Source: Arcuatula senhousia
Taxonomy: Eukaryota > Mollusca > Bivalvia > Mytilida > Mytilidae
NCBI GenBank assembly: GCA_963971305.1
Contig: OZ020305.1
Location: 13,053,001-13,117,000 of the forward strand
DNA: 64,000 nucleotides
Direction of reading: 5' to 3'
Shown here: in pieces, positions 44,438 through 57,195 of the stretch
Layout of the letters: every line of letters begins with the position of its first letter
Numbering within the stretch: position 1 is the first letter of the stretch
Notes under the pieces: generated by a model
What the model saw: only the letters and a program-made list of their open reading frames with translations
Told to the model about the DNA's origin: nothing
Databases searched by the model: none
Position numbers and translations under genes: made by a program

Positions 44438-45864
44438 TCGAGAAATGTGAAAGAACTAATGGCACTACCGATCTTTTGCATGTTGAGTTTCATCAGAAAC
44501 CATCAAGCATTTTAGAAGTTACGCTACCGAGATAAGTGGACTTATGTTTGTTATGTTGACAGAAATGATGATTCATATATATCCCAACATTTCTTTGCAG
44601 GGGGTATAATAACCTGAGCACCACAAAGTAATACATAAAATTTTCTCGCTCAAATTCTCATAATTTTATAACGCAAAATTTTGAAAAAAAAATAACATTT
44701 TGCATTAATTGAAGTAACGTAATGTCAAAGGATTGGGTTCTTATATCTGATGTAATCTAAGCTTCTATCAAAATCATTTAGTAAGGTTGCTATCGCAAAT
44801 TATGTCAATCTTTAAGATCTACGAGTGAGATCTTAACTCAAGTGCTTATTATTAAGACAATTTTGCTTTTTCAGATGGTACTTTTTTTTTTAAATATACA
44901 GGAAATAAATGTTCCCATACTTTGATGATCCCATGTGTTTGAATGGAAAATGGAACAACTATTTTTCGAAATTCTGTTAAAATATTAATTAAATAAAAGG
45001 GCTTTGATAACATTGTTTGTGATTTTTATCAAACTTTTAAGTGATTTGAAATTTAAGTAAAAAAATATAGAAAAAAATATTTTTCTACACATTTGTATAC
45101 AATATATCTCGCTTAAAAAGCAATGTTTTCTACGGTTTAGTTCAAACTTAATGTTTCTTATGATAGCTCATGCTAACAACCTTAAAACAGTTATCAAGCA
45201 TGATTTGTGTAGCTTATAAAAAAAGATTTTCTTCATAGCCAGAAAAGATGCTTAGTAAAAGACCACCATTCTTCCTAAAAATCAAAGATAGAGATTCATC
45301 AAAGGTATCAAACAGGATTGAAATTCAAACTATTCATGTCATTTGTGGTCAGTGATCAAAGGTCGATCTTAATGATTCTTACATAACTATCCAGCGGTCT
45401 TTATTTGTTTTCACTGTCAGACATAACTTGAAATTCCTAGACTGAAGAGTCAATTACATGACAAGAAAGGAAAGTCAACCAAAAAAAGTTCGAGAAACAG
45501 GGGACGCTAATACTAAGATGACAGTCTATTCTTATATAACTTTTTGTGGTCTTCATTTGTTTTTACTGTCAGGCACAGACTGAAGAGTCGAAATACATTT
45601 CAAAAAAAGAAAAGACAAAAAGATCAATAAAGAGAGAACGCAAAATACAAAGGAGACAGGTGCACTCAAAGCACTCAATGGTAAATAATTGAATTCACAG
45701 ATAATCACATAAACTAGCTTTTGCCCCTTATCTCTATTTTAACTCATCAGAAGCGCTATACCAAAAAGATTATCAATACGTAACGCTGTATGACTATAAA
45801 GAAACATCAATAAAACTATAATATACCGAACTGATAATATAGAAATGGCACAAGAAAGACTGCT

Positions 45865-46065
45865 GTTGAAACTCTTCCGTAGCACCTTGGTCCACTCTTA
45901 TTATGACTCGAGTTCGCATTGTTAATTGATATTCAGTGTTTTTTTGTTTCCGTGTTTGATATGTTGTCTGTATTTAGTCCTGTCCTTGTTTGTGTTTGAT
46001 GGTTTTGTCTCTGCCTTTAAGGAATATTTGGATGTCCCATTGGTACCTCTGCTTCTTTTGAATAG
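45865..46065 (+). repeat. 3' tail of RT element (copy 5)
   Basis: Orthologous to copy 4 in S3: AGTTCGCATTGTTAATTGAT, TATGTTGTCTGTATTTAGTC, CCCATTGGTACCTCTGCTTC. Confidence 0.7.
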
Positions 46066-46088
46066 ACGTGCTCTCTACTCGAAAGTCA

Positions 46089-48168
46089 TCAAAATTTCAG
46101 ACCCGCATCCAATTTGTCATTTATGTGTTAGTTGCAATATTTGTATTTTAACTCTATGGTATGTAGCTAATACTAAGTCAAATAAACAATGCCAGAGGAG
46201 CTATTTTATTGTAGCAATATGCAAATGCACTTCAATCCGCGTACAGACTCCATCATAATTGACTAGAGTACATCTTTTCAGCTGTAGACAAGCATACGCC
46301 AGCAATCGATTCTTGAACTTGGCTTTTGCAATGACCGAACACATTGTCCTCTTGAAACGTCTTTCATTCGGACTTTGATTGAGCTCTTAAGTGCTCAAAT
46401 TTCTTCAATGACTGAATATTTAGTTTACATTGAAAAGGCAAAATAGTTAACGAATCGAATTATGCAGTCAATAAATTGAACATTTCAGCAGGCAAAAGTT
46501 TTTTTCAATCTGCCATGCTAGTAGATGGGCTATAACTTCCATCAAGTCTACTTTTACAAACTGATCTAATAGAGCTTAGTATAAAATAAATTGGGTGAAT
46601 ATAAAATGCAATCAAAGACTTTTTGTATAACCAATACAAACAAACAACTACCTAAAGTTTGCTTGCAAGTGGATTTATGGTGTCTTAAGGTTAATGTTAA
46701 AAAAAAAATAAGGATGGACAATGGGCTGTAAATCAAAAATACAACAAAGTTCAAGACAACAAATTTTGCTACGCCTGACGCGCGTTTCGTCTATTCATGA
46801 CTCTTTAGAGGCGCTCTACCAAAAAAAATGAGAATGCCAAACACAATATGAATATTAAGAGCATTGAACAATAAAACCAAAATGGGAACCAAATTATATC
46901 TAAGATCAACCTATGTCTTGGGTAGTGATGATCTATAAGTGATGCCAATATCACATTGGGACAAGGTAGACAAAAAACAGCAATAGGATGATTAAGTATG
47001 AATTAAGGTAACGATTTATAAATTTTGAAAGTGGAACATCTCGTATTACCCAATCACCACATTCTGTAAAAAAACACATTTGTTCTTTACCATCAACATC
47101 AATTGAATTGATTCACATGTACATTTATTATTTGTTTTAAGTGTTTCTTTTGTTCGAGATATTTTGTAATATACTATTGTCGAGACTTTTTCGTAGTAAA
47201 ACAAGATTTGTACATTTTGTTATTAATGTCTTAAGATTAAAAGGCTTGTCTTTCCTATTAACCACTGCATACTTTTTCCTGTTTATGTTTAGAAGAAAAA
47301 GTTTTGATGACTTCCTTAAAACGTCTGAAATAATATTGTATTATACTTTCGTTCAAATTGCCTCCAAGTGTCAATTTAATCCTGATCGTAACTGTGCGAT
47401 GGGTAATCATCATAATCGCTCTTAAACACTATTAATGAAACTTCTTTCGAGATGCTCGTCCAACCGTTTGAATATTTATGCAACTTAATGGAATCCTCTA
47501 AGGCGGTATTCTTATAATTGTAATAAATATGTTTGGGAGAACCATAAATGATCCTTTGAGCTCGGAGAACGAAGTATTCATTTGAAGTCGGTGTTGGAAT
47601 CGGTTTCTTCTTTGATGACAATAACATTTACTTGAGCAAGCGTTTATTACTGAGTAAATCATTGAGTTGTATTAGTCTAGCAAGAATGCAATTTTAAACA
47701 AAAGTTTACAGTCTACGCACAAGGCACTTCGAACATACAAAATGATGTGAAAAGGGCATTATACGCCTGTTTGGGTGCTATAACAAATTTGAAGTTTCAC
47801 ACAGTGTCATTTAAAGTTAAAACGTCCATTTTTTTTTTCGCTTTTTTGTTTATTTTAAACCCGGTGTTGCTCCAGATTGGTGATTAAGACTAGGATGTGT
47901 GCCCCGGGGTTTTAAAATCTATTCCCCCTTACGGCGTCCTAACGTTAATGTCGCCGTGTTCCAAATTTAGACGGATATTGTTAAAAATTATAAGGCAGGG
48001 AATGGATAAAACTTCACTTGAAATCCCTCATTTGTATGGAAAGGCATATTCTCTTATAAAGTTGATTTTTTTTTTGGATTAATCAAAAGATATACGAGGT
48101 CAACTGCAGAAGAAGTAGTCCTGTTTTTGGCTCGAAATTTTACCCAAGTCTGCACCTTTGAATACTGT
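46089..48168 (+). repeat. 2.08 kb tandem duplication, copy 1
   Basis: Near-identical to 48,172-50,250, with an offset of 2,083 bp. I saw only about eight differences, for example G/A at 46,241 / 48,324 and homopolymer length changes. It starts at TCAAAATTTCAGACCCGC and ends at TTTGAATACTGT. It includes one ~220 bp repeat. The open frames in it recur in copy 2 but match no family. Confidence 0.95.
46735..46925 (+). repeat. ~220 bp dispersed repeat (copy 5)
   Basis: AATACAACAAAGTTCAAGAC, GACGCGCGTTTCGTCTATTC, then ATCAACCTATGTCTTGGGTA. A diverged subfamily with a longer 3' part. It was present before the tandem duplication. Confidence 0.8.
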
Positions 48169-48171
48169 AAC

Positions 48172-50250
48172 TCAAAATTTCAGACCCGCATCCAATTTGT
48201 CATTTATGTGTTAGTTGCAATATTTGTATTTTAACTCTATGGTATGTAGCTAATACTAAGTCAAATAAACAATGCCAGAGGAGCTATTTTATTGTAGCAA
48301 TATGCAAATGCACTTCAATCCGCATACAGACTCCATCATAATTGACTAGAGTACATCTTTTCAGCTGTAGACAAGCATACGCCAGCAATCGATTCTTGAA
48401 CTTGGCTTTTGCAATGACCGAACACATTGTCCTCTTGAAACGTCTTTCATTCGGACTTTGATTGAGCTCTTAAGTGCTCAAATTTCTTCAATGACTGAAT
48501 ATTTAGTTTACATTGAAAAGGCAAAATAGTTAACGAATCGAATTATGCAGTCAATAAATTGAACATTTCAGCAGGCAAAAGTTTTTTTCAATCTGCCATG
48601 CTAGTAGATGGGCTATAACTTCCATCAAGTCTACTTTTACAAACTGATCTAATAGAGCTTAGTATAAAATAAATTGGGTGAATATAAAATGCAATCAAAG
48701 ACTTTTTGTATAACCAATACAAACAAACAACTACCTAAAGTTTGCTTGCAAGTGGATTTATGGTGTCTTAAGGTTAATGTTAAAAAAAAAATAAGGATGG
48801 ACAATGGGCTGTAAATCAAAAATACAACAAAGTTCAAGACAACAAATTTTGCTACGCCTGACGCGCGTTTCGTCTATTCATGACTCTTTAGAGGCGCTCT
48901 ACCAAAAAAAATGAGAATGCCAAACACAATATGAATATTAAGAGCATTGAACAATAAAACCAAAATGGGAACCAAATTATATCTAAGATCAACCTATGTC
49001 TTGGGTAGTGATGATCTATAAGTGATGCCAATATCACATTGGGACAAGGTAGACAAAAAACAGCAATAGGATGATTAAGTATGAATTAAGGTAACGATTT
49101 ATAAATTTTGAAAGTGGAACATCTCGTATTACCCAATCACCACATTCTGTGAAAAAAACACATTTGTTCTTTACCATCAACATCAATTGAATTGATTCAC
49201 ATGTACATTTATTATTTGTTTTAAGTGTTTCTTTTGTTCGAGATATTTTGTAATATACTATTGTCGAGACTTTTTCGTAGTAAAACAAGATTTGTACATT
49301 TTGTTATTAATGTCTTAAGATTAGAAGGCTTGTCTTTCCTATTAACCACTGCATACTTTTTCCTGTTTATGTTTAGAAGAAAAAGTTTTGATGACTTCCT
49401 TAAAACGTCTGAAATAATATTGTATTATACTTTCGTTCAAATTGCCTCCAAGTGTCAATTTAATCCTGATCGTAACTGTGCGATGGGTAATCATCATAAT
49501 CGCTCTTAAACACTATTAATGAAACTTCTTTCGAGATGCTCGTCCAACCGTTTGAATATTTATGCAACTTAATGGAATCCTCTAAGGCGGTATTCTTATA
49601 ATTGTAATAAATATGTTTGGGAGAACCATAAATGATCCTTTGAGCTCGGAGAACGAAGTATTCATTTGAAGTCGGTGTTGGAATCGGTTTCTTCTTTGAT
49701 GACAATAACATTTACTTGAGCAAGCGTATATTACTGAGTAAATCATTGAGTTGTATTAGTCTAGCAAGAATGCAATTTTAAACAAAAGTTTACAGTCTAC
49801 GCACAAGGCACTTCGAACATACAAAATGATGTGAAAAGGGCATTATACGCCTGTTTGGGTGCTATAACAAATTTGAAGTTTCACACAGTGTCATTTAAAG
49901 TTAAAACGTCCATTTTTTTTTCGCTTTTTTGTTTATTTTAAACCCGGTGTTGCTCCAGATTGGTGATTAAGACTAGGATGTGTGCCCCGGGGTTTTAAAA
50001 TCTATTCCCCCTTACGGCGTCCTAACGTTAATGTCGCCGTTTTCCAAATTTAGACGGATATTGTTAAAAATTATAAGGCAGGGAATGGATAAAACTTCAC
50101 TTGAAATCCCTCATTTGTATGGAAAGGCATATTCTCTTATAAAATTGATTTTTTTTTGGATTAATCAAAAGATATACGAGGTCAACTGCAGAAGAAGTAG
50201 TCCTGTTTTTGGCTCGAAATTTTACCCAAGTCTGCACCTTTGAATACTGT
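48172..50250 (+). repeat. 2.08 kb tandem duplication, copy 2
   Basis: Second copy. At the junction AATACTGT is followed by three extra bases and then TCAAAATTTCAG. The single-copy right flank continues TGTCAAATGCTG, matching the S3 order. Confidence 0.95.
48818..49010 (+). repeat. ~220 bp dispersed repeat (copy 6)
   Basis: Duplicate of the 46,735 copy through the tandem duplication. Confidence 0.8.
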
Positions 50251-50562
50251 TGTCAAATGCTGATAAAATAATTTATTAAAGATCCAAAAATGAAAAACTT
50301 AATATTTTTTAATGATTGTTTTGGTTAGAAAGATAAAATGAAACTGACTTTCATTCAGAAAATTGCAAATTTACATCAATTTTCAGCATTTGCAACTTAT
50401 TTCTTATATGAAATTTTGACATCAAATCAAAATGTGATTAAAAAAATATATCATTTAAATACGAATGACGTTAAAGTAAACAAATAAACTTGGAATAGTT
50501 TGCAAATTTGAATATTAATCATAATTAAGGAATATTTCTAAAAATGTGATTAACATAAAAGT

Positions 50563-50818
50563 ATTAGGGACGGACCATTTATTAACTTCCAGGGGGGGCT
50601 TGGAGTGCAGAGCGCGGACAAAATACTTATTTTTCGAAGGCGTCGCGACACATTATTTATTTTCATTATCAGCATTATTTTTATAGCAGATATCCTTCTT
50701 CAGAATATTTTTTCTTACCCTCAGCTGCCAATATATTTTTCATCAAAAATAATTTTCAGAATATTTTTTTAGGAAAAAACCAAGCCCTCCCTTTTCAAGT
50801 TAAACGGTCGGTCCCTAA
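50563..50818. mobile_element. Mini-transposon, GGGACGGACC family (copy 2)
   Basis: The ends TTAGGGACGGACCATTT and AAACGGTCGGTCCCTAA are inverted repeats of 17 bp with two mismatches. A GGGGGGG run lies near the left end. It is about 256 bp and non-coding. It is related to 5,975-6,192. Confidence 0.75.
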
Positions 50819-51779
50819 GTGGACAAAAAAACCCCCCAAAACAACGAATATTTTTTTCACGAGACTTTACATTTCTCGCATGTTAAAGAACATTGTTGCC
50901 GGTTTCTAGTATGAGACCTGCAGCTACCTTACTTAACCGATCGCCATTTTCCAATGACATTTTCCGTATTGGCCTAGGCTTTGTGTCCCCATCAAAATTT
51001 TCGCTTTAATATCAATGCATGTTTATATTATCGGCATCATTCTCATATCCCTAATGTAGCTTAATTGTCACTACTTGAAGGTTTAACGCAATTATTTACA
51101 AAGCAAATCAGTAGTCCATGTAATCAAATTCTTTTAAAAACCAAAAGTACAACTTAAATTTGAAGGACTGTTTATTTAGGCTTTTATTACAGGATAAGGT
51201 CAAACTCTCAAATGAAACTACAAGAACATTTAAAGTTTGCCTTTCTCGCAACTTTCTTAATAAAAATGTTATGTCAAATTCACCTTTGATTTTTTAGGTA
51301 ACTGACTTTATGTCATGCTATATGTGGGACGCAATCTTTATAAATATTTAAGTTTCTTGTTCTGTAAATCCGAAACCTGTTTGCACTCCCGGTCTGGCAG
51401 TGTAATTCTTAAAAATCAAATTATAAAATATTCTTAACTTAGTAGTGAATCTGTTTTCGCTAAGTGAGTTTTCCCGAGATTTGAGTCAATAATGAATTGT
51501 ATTTGTATTTTTAATTACAAATTCTGGATTCCTGAAAAATAACTACAGGAAGGTCAGAATTATATTGAACCATATTAAATTATTAAGTGCTATTCATGTG
51601 CTGTTTTAAATACGCAAAGAAATAGCAAAGGGGCAAACCAGGTGGAAATTCATTATCACACATTTAACAAAAATCGAATAATAAAACTCCCAACACAACT
51701 GACAGCCACTTGCGAGACAATGTCATTTAATCATAGTCCTATAGGGCTTAGCTTGTTAAATAAAATGCATGAACTGAAT
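50819..51779. other. No gene seen
   Basis: AT-rich sequence without coding signal or recognised repeat. Confidence 0.45.
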
Positions 51780-52040
51780 TGAGGGGGATTGTTAACAATA
51801 TGGAGCTCCTTAAAAAGGCAAATATGGATAATATGCGGGTTATACTGACAAGATCTAGATGACGATGGATTGGTAACATACTAAGAAAACCAACCAGTAA
51901 CACCACTAGACTAATTCTTAGTTGGACACCAGGATGGAAGCAAAAACAAGGTAGACAGAAAAAAAAACACATTGAAAAGAACGGTTGAAAAAGAATGAAA
52001 GAAAATCATCTTATTTTGGGAGAAGTGGAGAAGTTAAAAT
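51780..52040 (+). pseudogene. LINE ORF2 C-terminal tail
   Basis: The plus strand reads MELLKKANMDNMRVILTRSR, a stop, then RWIGNILRKPTSNTTRLILS, then WTPGWKQKQGRQKKKTH and another stop. It follows the RRWLGHVLRMP...RWTP..KR.RGRP pattern of LINE RT-endonuclease tails, as at 15.2-15.5 kb but from a different copy on the opposite strand. The minus-strand open frame over it is a shadow. Confidence 0.7.
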
Positions 52041-52069
52041 GACAACAATTTCCATTGTGGATATTTAAA

Positions 52070-52240
52070 ATATACGTTTATAATGTAGGTTGTGTCGCGT
52101 ACACTTATTCCACATCTCATTTTCTCCTAAGGTTCCAGACAATAAATTTTGCTACGCCAGACGCGTGTTTTTTCTATTCAAAACTCATCAGAGGCGTTCT
52201 ACTAACACTACTGAAAACAAGGGAACCAAATCATATAAAG
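52070..52240 (+). repeat. Repeat junction: TACACTTATTCCACATCTCA end plus ~220 bp repeat (copy 7)
   Basis: The stretch 52,085-52,125 is the end phrase also seen at 25.5 and 27.4 kb. From 52,131 the dispersed repeat begins (GTTCCAGACAATAAATTTTG) and runs to about 52,240 in degraded form. Confidence 0.65.
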
Positions 52241-52849
52241 TTGGCATATTGTCTTCAATAATTATCGACTATCTATCAAAATCGTCCATTATATATTCTA
52301 GTATATTCACTAGGTCACAAAGTATATGTCATGTTATATGTAGGACGCCATCTATACATTTTAATGTTTCTTATTCTAACAGCAAAACCTTTTTGCTCTT
52401 CCGTTCTTGCAACATTATGATGATTATTCAAATCTTAATATTCAACATCCAGTAGTTATTCGTTTATTATTATTTAAATTCTCCATGTGAATTTCCAAAT
52501 ACTCTAGTCAATAGTGTCTGTTAAATATTTGTATTTTAGTTCCTTCCTGATTCTGGGAAACTTTCTTCACATAAAATATCGTATTATCAGAATGCATAAA
52601 TTGTTAAATGCATGAAATTCTCACAACATTTACATGAAGTACCAAAAAAAAAAACGACATGAACTTTTGAAGGTTAGAAAGACCAAACCTGAAGACGCCG
52701 AGGAAAACACAACTAAAACAAACATTAAGACAATCATATCAAAACAATTAAAACACATGCAACTAGACAGTTATCGGCAACTCAATAACATACTTATAAC
52801 TTTAAAACGGAAATTGAAGTCGTGTGTTTTTTTGAGTGAGTGAGTTGAT
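52241..52849. other. No gene seen
   Basis: AT-rich sequence. A basic open frame at 52,634-52,843 has no recognisable family. Confidence 0.4.
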
Positions 52850-53240
52850 GATTTACGCAATTGCAACACTATAAAAGTTATAGAAAAACGGTGAACATGA
52901 AAAGAATGATAAAATAAACATAAAATTATAATGAGAAATATTGGGATTGGTTGGGAAACAACTGAATTGCAAATTTTGAAGAACCATAGGAAAACGGGAG
53001 AGGTTGGTAGTCCATAAGCGGGACGCACATGAAACGTGGCACTCTCTAAACACGGTAGCACACTATGATCAGCTTCTGTATTATAGACCAGACAAGCCCC
53101 GCAGACGAGGCTCACCTGATTCAGCCACCTCAGGTACAAACTTGATCGCTCTGTGGGCAGAGCACTAATCTGAACTCAGATCCTAAATCACCTCTTATGA
53201 CAAGCTAGGGTCTGCTTCAGGTCTATTTCATCGGGCCCCA
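52850..53240 (+). repeat. Dispersed ~390 bp repeat (copy 2)
   Basis: Partner of 8,040-8,425: AACCATAGGAAAACG, AGTCCATAAGCG, CGTGGCACTCTC, TGATTCAGCCACCTC, CTCTTATGACAAGCTAGG. The 122-codon minus frame across it is not a gene. Confidence 0.6.
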
Positions 53241-53479
53241 CCCGAGACCGTGTGCTTTTGAAAAGTAAGTTGCAGTTAAATCACCAAAAACCTCATATCT
53301 TGACTTCTGAATTGACAGATCCAAAAGTAATCAAATCATGTGAACAGTGTTAGGTAACAGCAAAAGCTCCACCACCGTATGACGTTATTGTGAAGTTCAG
53401 AAACCATTTTATTTGGTCTGAACCAAAGGCTTGCCAGATGGAGGATTTAACTTTACGACAAAAGATGGGACGAAATAAA
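53241..53479. other. No gene seen
   Basis: Short unassigned spacer. Confidence 0.35.
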
Positions 53480-53690
53480 AGCAGGAACTGCTTACTCTTC
53501 CGGAGCACCTGAGTTCACTCTTGTTTCGACTGGAGTTCGCGTTGTTGATTGATATTCAGTTATTTTGTGTTTCCATGTTTTACATGTTGTCTTTTTTTGT
53601 CACGTTCTTGTTAGTGTTTACTGGTTTTGTCTCTGCCCTTTCGGACTTTTGACATTCAGATACCCCATTGGTACTTCTTCTTCTTCCAAA
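53480..53690 (+). repeat. 3' tail of RT element (copy 6, best preserved)
   Basis: GCTTACTCTTCCGGAGCACC, GGAGTTCGCGTTGTTGATTG, CATGTTTTACATGTTGTC, TTACTGGTTTTGTCTCTGCC, then CCCCATTGGTACTTC. The most complete version of the family in the window. Confidence 0.8.
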
Positions 53691-55009
53691 AGTGTAATCT
53701 AAACAAAACGCAAAAAAAAAAAAAAAAAATAGACGAGCTTGTCCTTACTATACCCCACCCAGTTAAAAAGTGTTGAAAAAACATTGTAAGGCGTTCCATT
53801 ACAAAATCCACCTTTTTTTCTTCGAGTCTTATCTAGCTATATTTCTTTATTGCAATCAACCATAAAACATGTCTTAGTCTGCAACATAGTCTGCCTCCAA
53901 AACTTTGGCGGAGCATAAAATCATTGTGTTTTTAACAATGTCATATATGAATCCACTTAAATTGTTTGATTTAATTATAAAGCATTTTACATATAGCGCT
54001 ACATTTACACTTTAACTGTCAAACAGATAACACCATGAGTAACACATTCTGCAGTTGTACTATACGATCATAGATTAACACTGGATTGGGATACAAGCTT
54101 CTATTTGTCAAGTTTGCAAGTGTGGCTTAATTTTGTATCGACCCCTGTTGAGCTTACTCTTATCGAACTTTACAAAAGGGTCTTCAACGCTCTCCCCATA
54201 CAGGGACAACCTATTTTCGTCCCTTCCGACGAACAAGCACCGTTTCATGAGACCATCCTCGCAAATGGTGTCATAAAAGAGTCGGAAAATCGGTCCATGA
54301 ACAACAGTTATAAATTCAGTATGAATGTACAAGCCAAAAACCTCAATAGACCTACTAGGCCAGTAATATAAAATACAACTGAAAAGGAAATAAAAATATA
54401 AACATATAATGTGCAATTGCATTTTGATTGTGATCGGAAAACGCAGAGTAAAGACGGGGGTATTAATTTAATTGCAACTGTACAATACTGACACTTTCAT
54501 CAATAGTTTTGTCATTTTATTGTTAACCAACATTTGATTACATACTTAAATATTAATATGATTTTTGCAACAAACAAAACTTGCTTGCACCAAAATTTAA
54601 GCGAATCTATCATACTATTAAAATGTTTTCCCCACTTTTCAATCCTAAAACTTATTGATTTGATACTTATGTAATAGCATTGATATTTCACTTTCTGTTT
54701 TGGACTAAAAATTTTAAAAAGTGTATATATATATTTGCCAAGATTCCAAAGCCGTTTTTAAAAACAGAAATAGGTTAGCAAGAGAACAAAAACTAAATCC
54801 AACTATATGGGACCTCAAGAGACTGAGGTGAGAAGTTGCTGAGAAAAACTAAATATATTTCTGCCGCCGACATTCATATTTGTCCCTTGCTCATGAAATG
54901 CTTTGTTGATACTTTTAAAGGAATGTAATCTTTCAACCCTCAATGTAAGATAACAGTTAATAAAATGATTTCCAATATCACATTTAGGCTGATTACTAGT
55001 ATTCGATAA
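53691..55009. other. Unassigned; open frame at 54.1-54.4 kb shared with 31.8 kb
   Basis: The plus frame 54,105-54,371 (88 codons) and the minus frame over it share the phrase CGTCCCTTCCGACGAACAAG... and GACCATCCTCGCAAA with a degraded copy at 31,820-31,890, so the region is repeat-derived. I do not recognise the protein. The rest is AT-rich. Confidence 0.4.
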
Positions 55010-55330
55010 TTTGTGAGCTTTAATGTAAACATTTTTACGTTTTTCGTTGCTTTTACACTCAAGGTTGCGATTTAAAAAGTTTGAGTTTTCACTGAAAAGA
55101 ACCAACCTGGGAAATTGTCAACTTTTTATCATTTGAAATTTAATTGACTCACCCTTTAGTAATTTTAACTTGAAAGTAAACCCCAGGAAATATATTAATG
55201 TCTTAAATAGAGTGGCAGGCTGCGGCGCCAACAAAATAGAATTACCCTAAACAGAAGAAAACGTTAAAGAACCAAAAGCAAATACAACGCAAAGAATGTT
55301 GAATTTTTATGTAAACTGACGTATAATTAG

Positions 55331-57195
55331 GGGTGTAGGTAATCATCGAGTTCGAGTCAGAGTTAGAGTTCGAGTTAAAGTTCGAGTTACGATTCGAGTT
55401 CGAGTTAAAGTTCGAGTTAGAGTTATTATTCGAGTTCGAGTTAAAATTTTTAGCTAACTCGAAACGTTGATTTTCATGGCAATAATCGAGTCACGACTCG
55501 AGTTCGAGTTTGAGTTCGAGTTACAGATCGAGTTAGAGTTCGAGTTACAAAACGAGTTTTATTTATTTTTTTTGCACACTTTCTTTATCATTTATATTTG
55601 CAACTCTGCTGCATGTAACCAGCAATCTACTTTGAGATACTAACTTAGTAAGGTACTGATTCATATTGGCTATGATGATTTTGAAATAAAAGGCAGGATG
55701 AAAAAAATCAGGATATTGAAAATGCTGGACGGTGCTCTGAATTTAAAAAAGGCAGGATGGTGTTTCTGCCGGAAAAAAGAATATGTTAAGTTAAAAAATT
55801 AAAATAAAAAATGCGCGCTAAAAATCTAATGACCGTTCCCTTACTGTTCAATTGTTGTTGTATTTATTCACGAAACTTGATAGAAAACAAGTAAATCTGT
55901 GAGCTATTGCTAACAAGTGATACGCCCGCTCCCAAAATAATGCCTTGCGTTAAAAAGTATTCGGTCAAGTATAACAGGAGGTATACATAGGATAAAGTTA
56001 TATAAAAAACAGACATTTACGTCATACAGATCGCAATGGAAGGGGAGGTTGGCGCGCCTAAAAACCTGGTTCAAATCACCATTTCTTTTGAAATGCCTGT
56101 ACCAATTCAGGACCAGTGTGGTCTTCATTTTTTCCGGTATATCTTCCTTGTTTTGTCTTGTCTTATGGATATTTGAGATTGATTCCCCAAGATCGGTAAT
56201 TTTGTTATTATCTTTATTTGCTTAGAAAATTACGGAAGGACGAACGAAAGAACGGACGGCTGGACAAGGGTAAAACAGGAAACCCCCTCTTCTTCGAAGC
56301 GATGCCTGACTGACCTGGAAAGGAGAGGTACGTTACAACTCATCATGATAAAGCTGTGTACCAAATTTGAAAACAATTCCTTCAGCAGATACCGTTAAAA
56401 CTGTTACGACAAATTGTCCAATTTTCGACCCTTAGAATGTCTAAGTTTGCTAAGAAAACAGAGAGAAGATGCGCGACTGTCCTGAAAAGGGGGGGGGGCA
56501 CGGTACAACTCACGGACGGACAGACGGACAAGGTGATTGCAATATAGCCCCCCTCTTACGAGTGGGGGTATAATATTTTCAGATATTCAAAGACAAATGA
56601 CGGGAATTCCGCCGTATCGGTCCAGTACCGGAGAAGATGTATACCAAGTTTTATTATACCCCCGCTTGTAAATTGGGCGGGAGATTGCCACATTAATACA
56701 TATTTGCTTCTTTTCCACAGTCTTTGTGACATAACTTAAATATGTACATTTGTTAGGTTTTAATCATAGCTACACATATATTAATAAATGAGTATGTTGC
56801 AAGGCGACAACCTTTAACAGTTTAAAAGAAGCAGAGGTACCATTGGGGTATCTGAATGTCAAAAGCCCGAAAGGGCAGAGACAAAACCAGTAAACACCAA
56901 CACCTGTTATGTTTGACAACATTCATGTAATTGCGCTAAAGTAAATATCCAACTCGAACTCTAACTCGAACTCTAACTCGATCTGTAACTCGAACTTTAA
57001 CTCGAACTCGAGTAGTAACTCGATTATTGCCGTTAAAATCACTGTTTCGAGTTAGCTCAAATTTCAACTCGAACTCGAAAAATAACTCGAACTCTAACTC
57101 GAACTTTAACTCGAACTCGAGTCGTAACTCGAACTTTAACTCGAACTCTAACTCTGACTCGAACTCGAACTCGAACTCGATGATTACCTACACCC
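55331..57195. mobile_element. 1.87 kb element with inverted ends built of CGAGTT hexamers
   Basis: The 9 bp word TATAATTAG flanks it exactly at 55,322-55,330 and 57,196-57,204. The ends GGGTGTAGGTAATCATCGAG and its complement continue as ~230 bp inverted repeats made of CGAGTT-type hexamers (CGAGTTCGAGTTAAAGTT...), with matching interruptions such as GCTAACTCGAAAC and GCAATAATCGAGT in both arms. The interior holds a block S/tandem relic (56,040-56,580) and an inverted RT tail fragment (56,825-56,905) and no transposase. A 9 bp duplication with long inverted ends fits Mutator-like elements; hAT is less likely (8 bp). Confidence 0.85.
56825..56905 (-). repeat. 3' tail of RT element, fragment (copy 7)
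   Basis: GGTACCATTGGGGTATCTGA, then GAAAGGGCAGAGACAAAACC, then CCAGTAAACACCAA. It is nested inside the hexamer-ended element. Confidence 0.75.

Larger units (their letters stand above)
40890..50400 (+). repeat. Segmental repeat S4
   Basis: Homologue of S3 (see its landmarks). S4 adds the 1.72 kb inverted-repeat element, an uninterrupted minisatellite and the 2.08 kb tandem duplication. S4 lacks the Tc1 element and the 30.93-32.22 kb part of S3. Confidence 0.75.

Noticed and set aside
47141..49711. Identical open frames in both tandem copies
   Set aside because: Identity reflects the recent duplication, not selection; the S3 homologue is frameshifted and there is no family match.
51748..51972. 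74-codon minus frame, hydrophobic
   Set aside because: Antisense shadow of the LINE tail on the plus strand.
52771..53139. 122-codon minus frame
   Set aside because: It lies across the repeat shared with 8.0-8.4 kb, where the frame is not kept.
55331..57195. Telomere or centromere satellite
   Set aside because: The hexamers are CGAGTT-type, not TTAGGG, and occur only as two inverted arms bounded by a target duplication.
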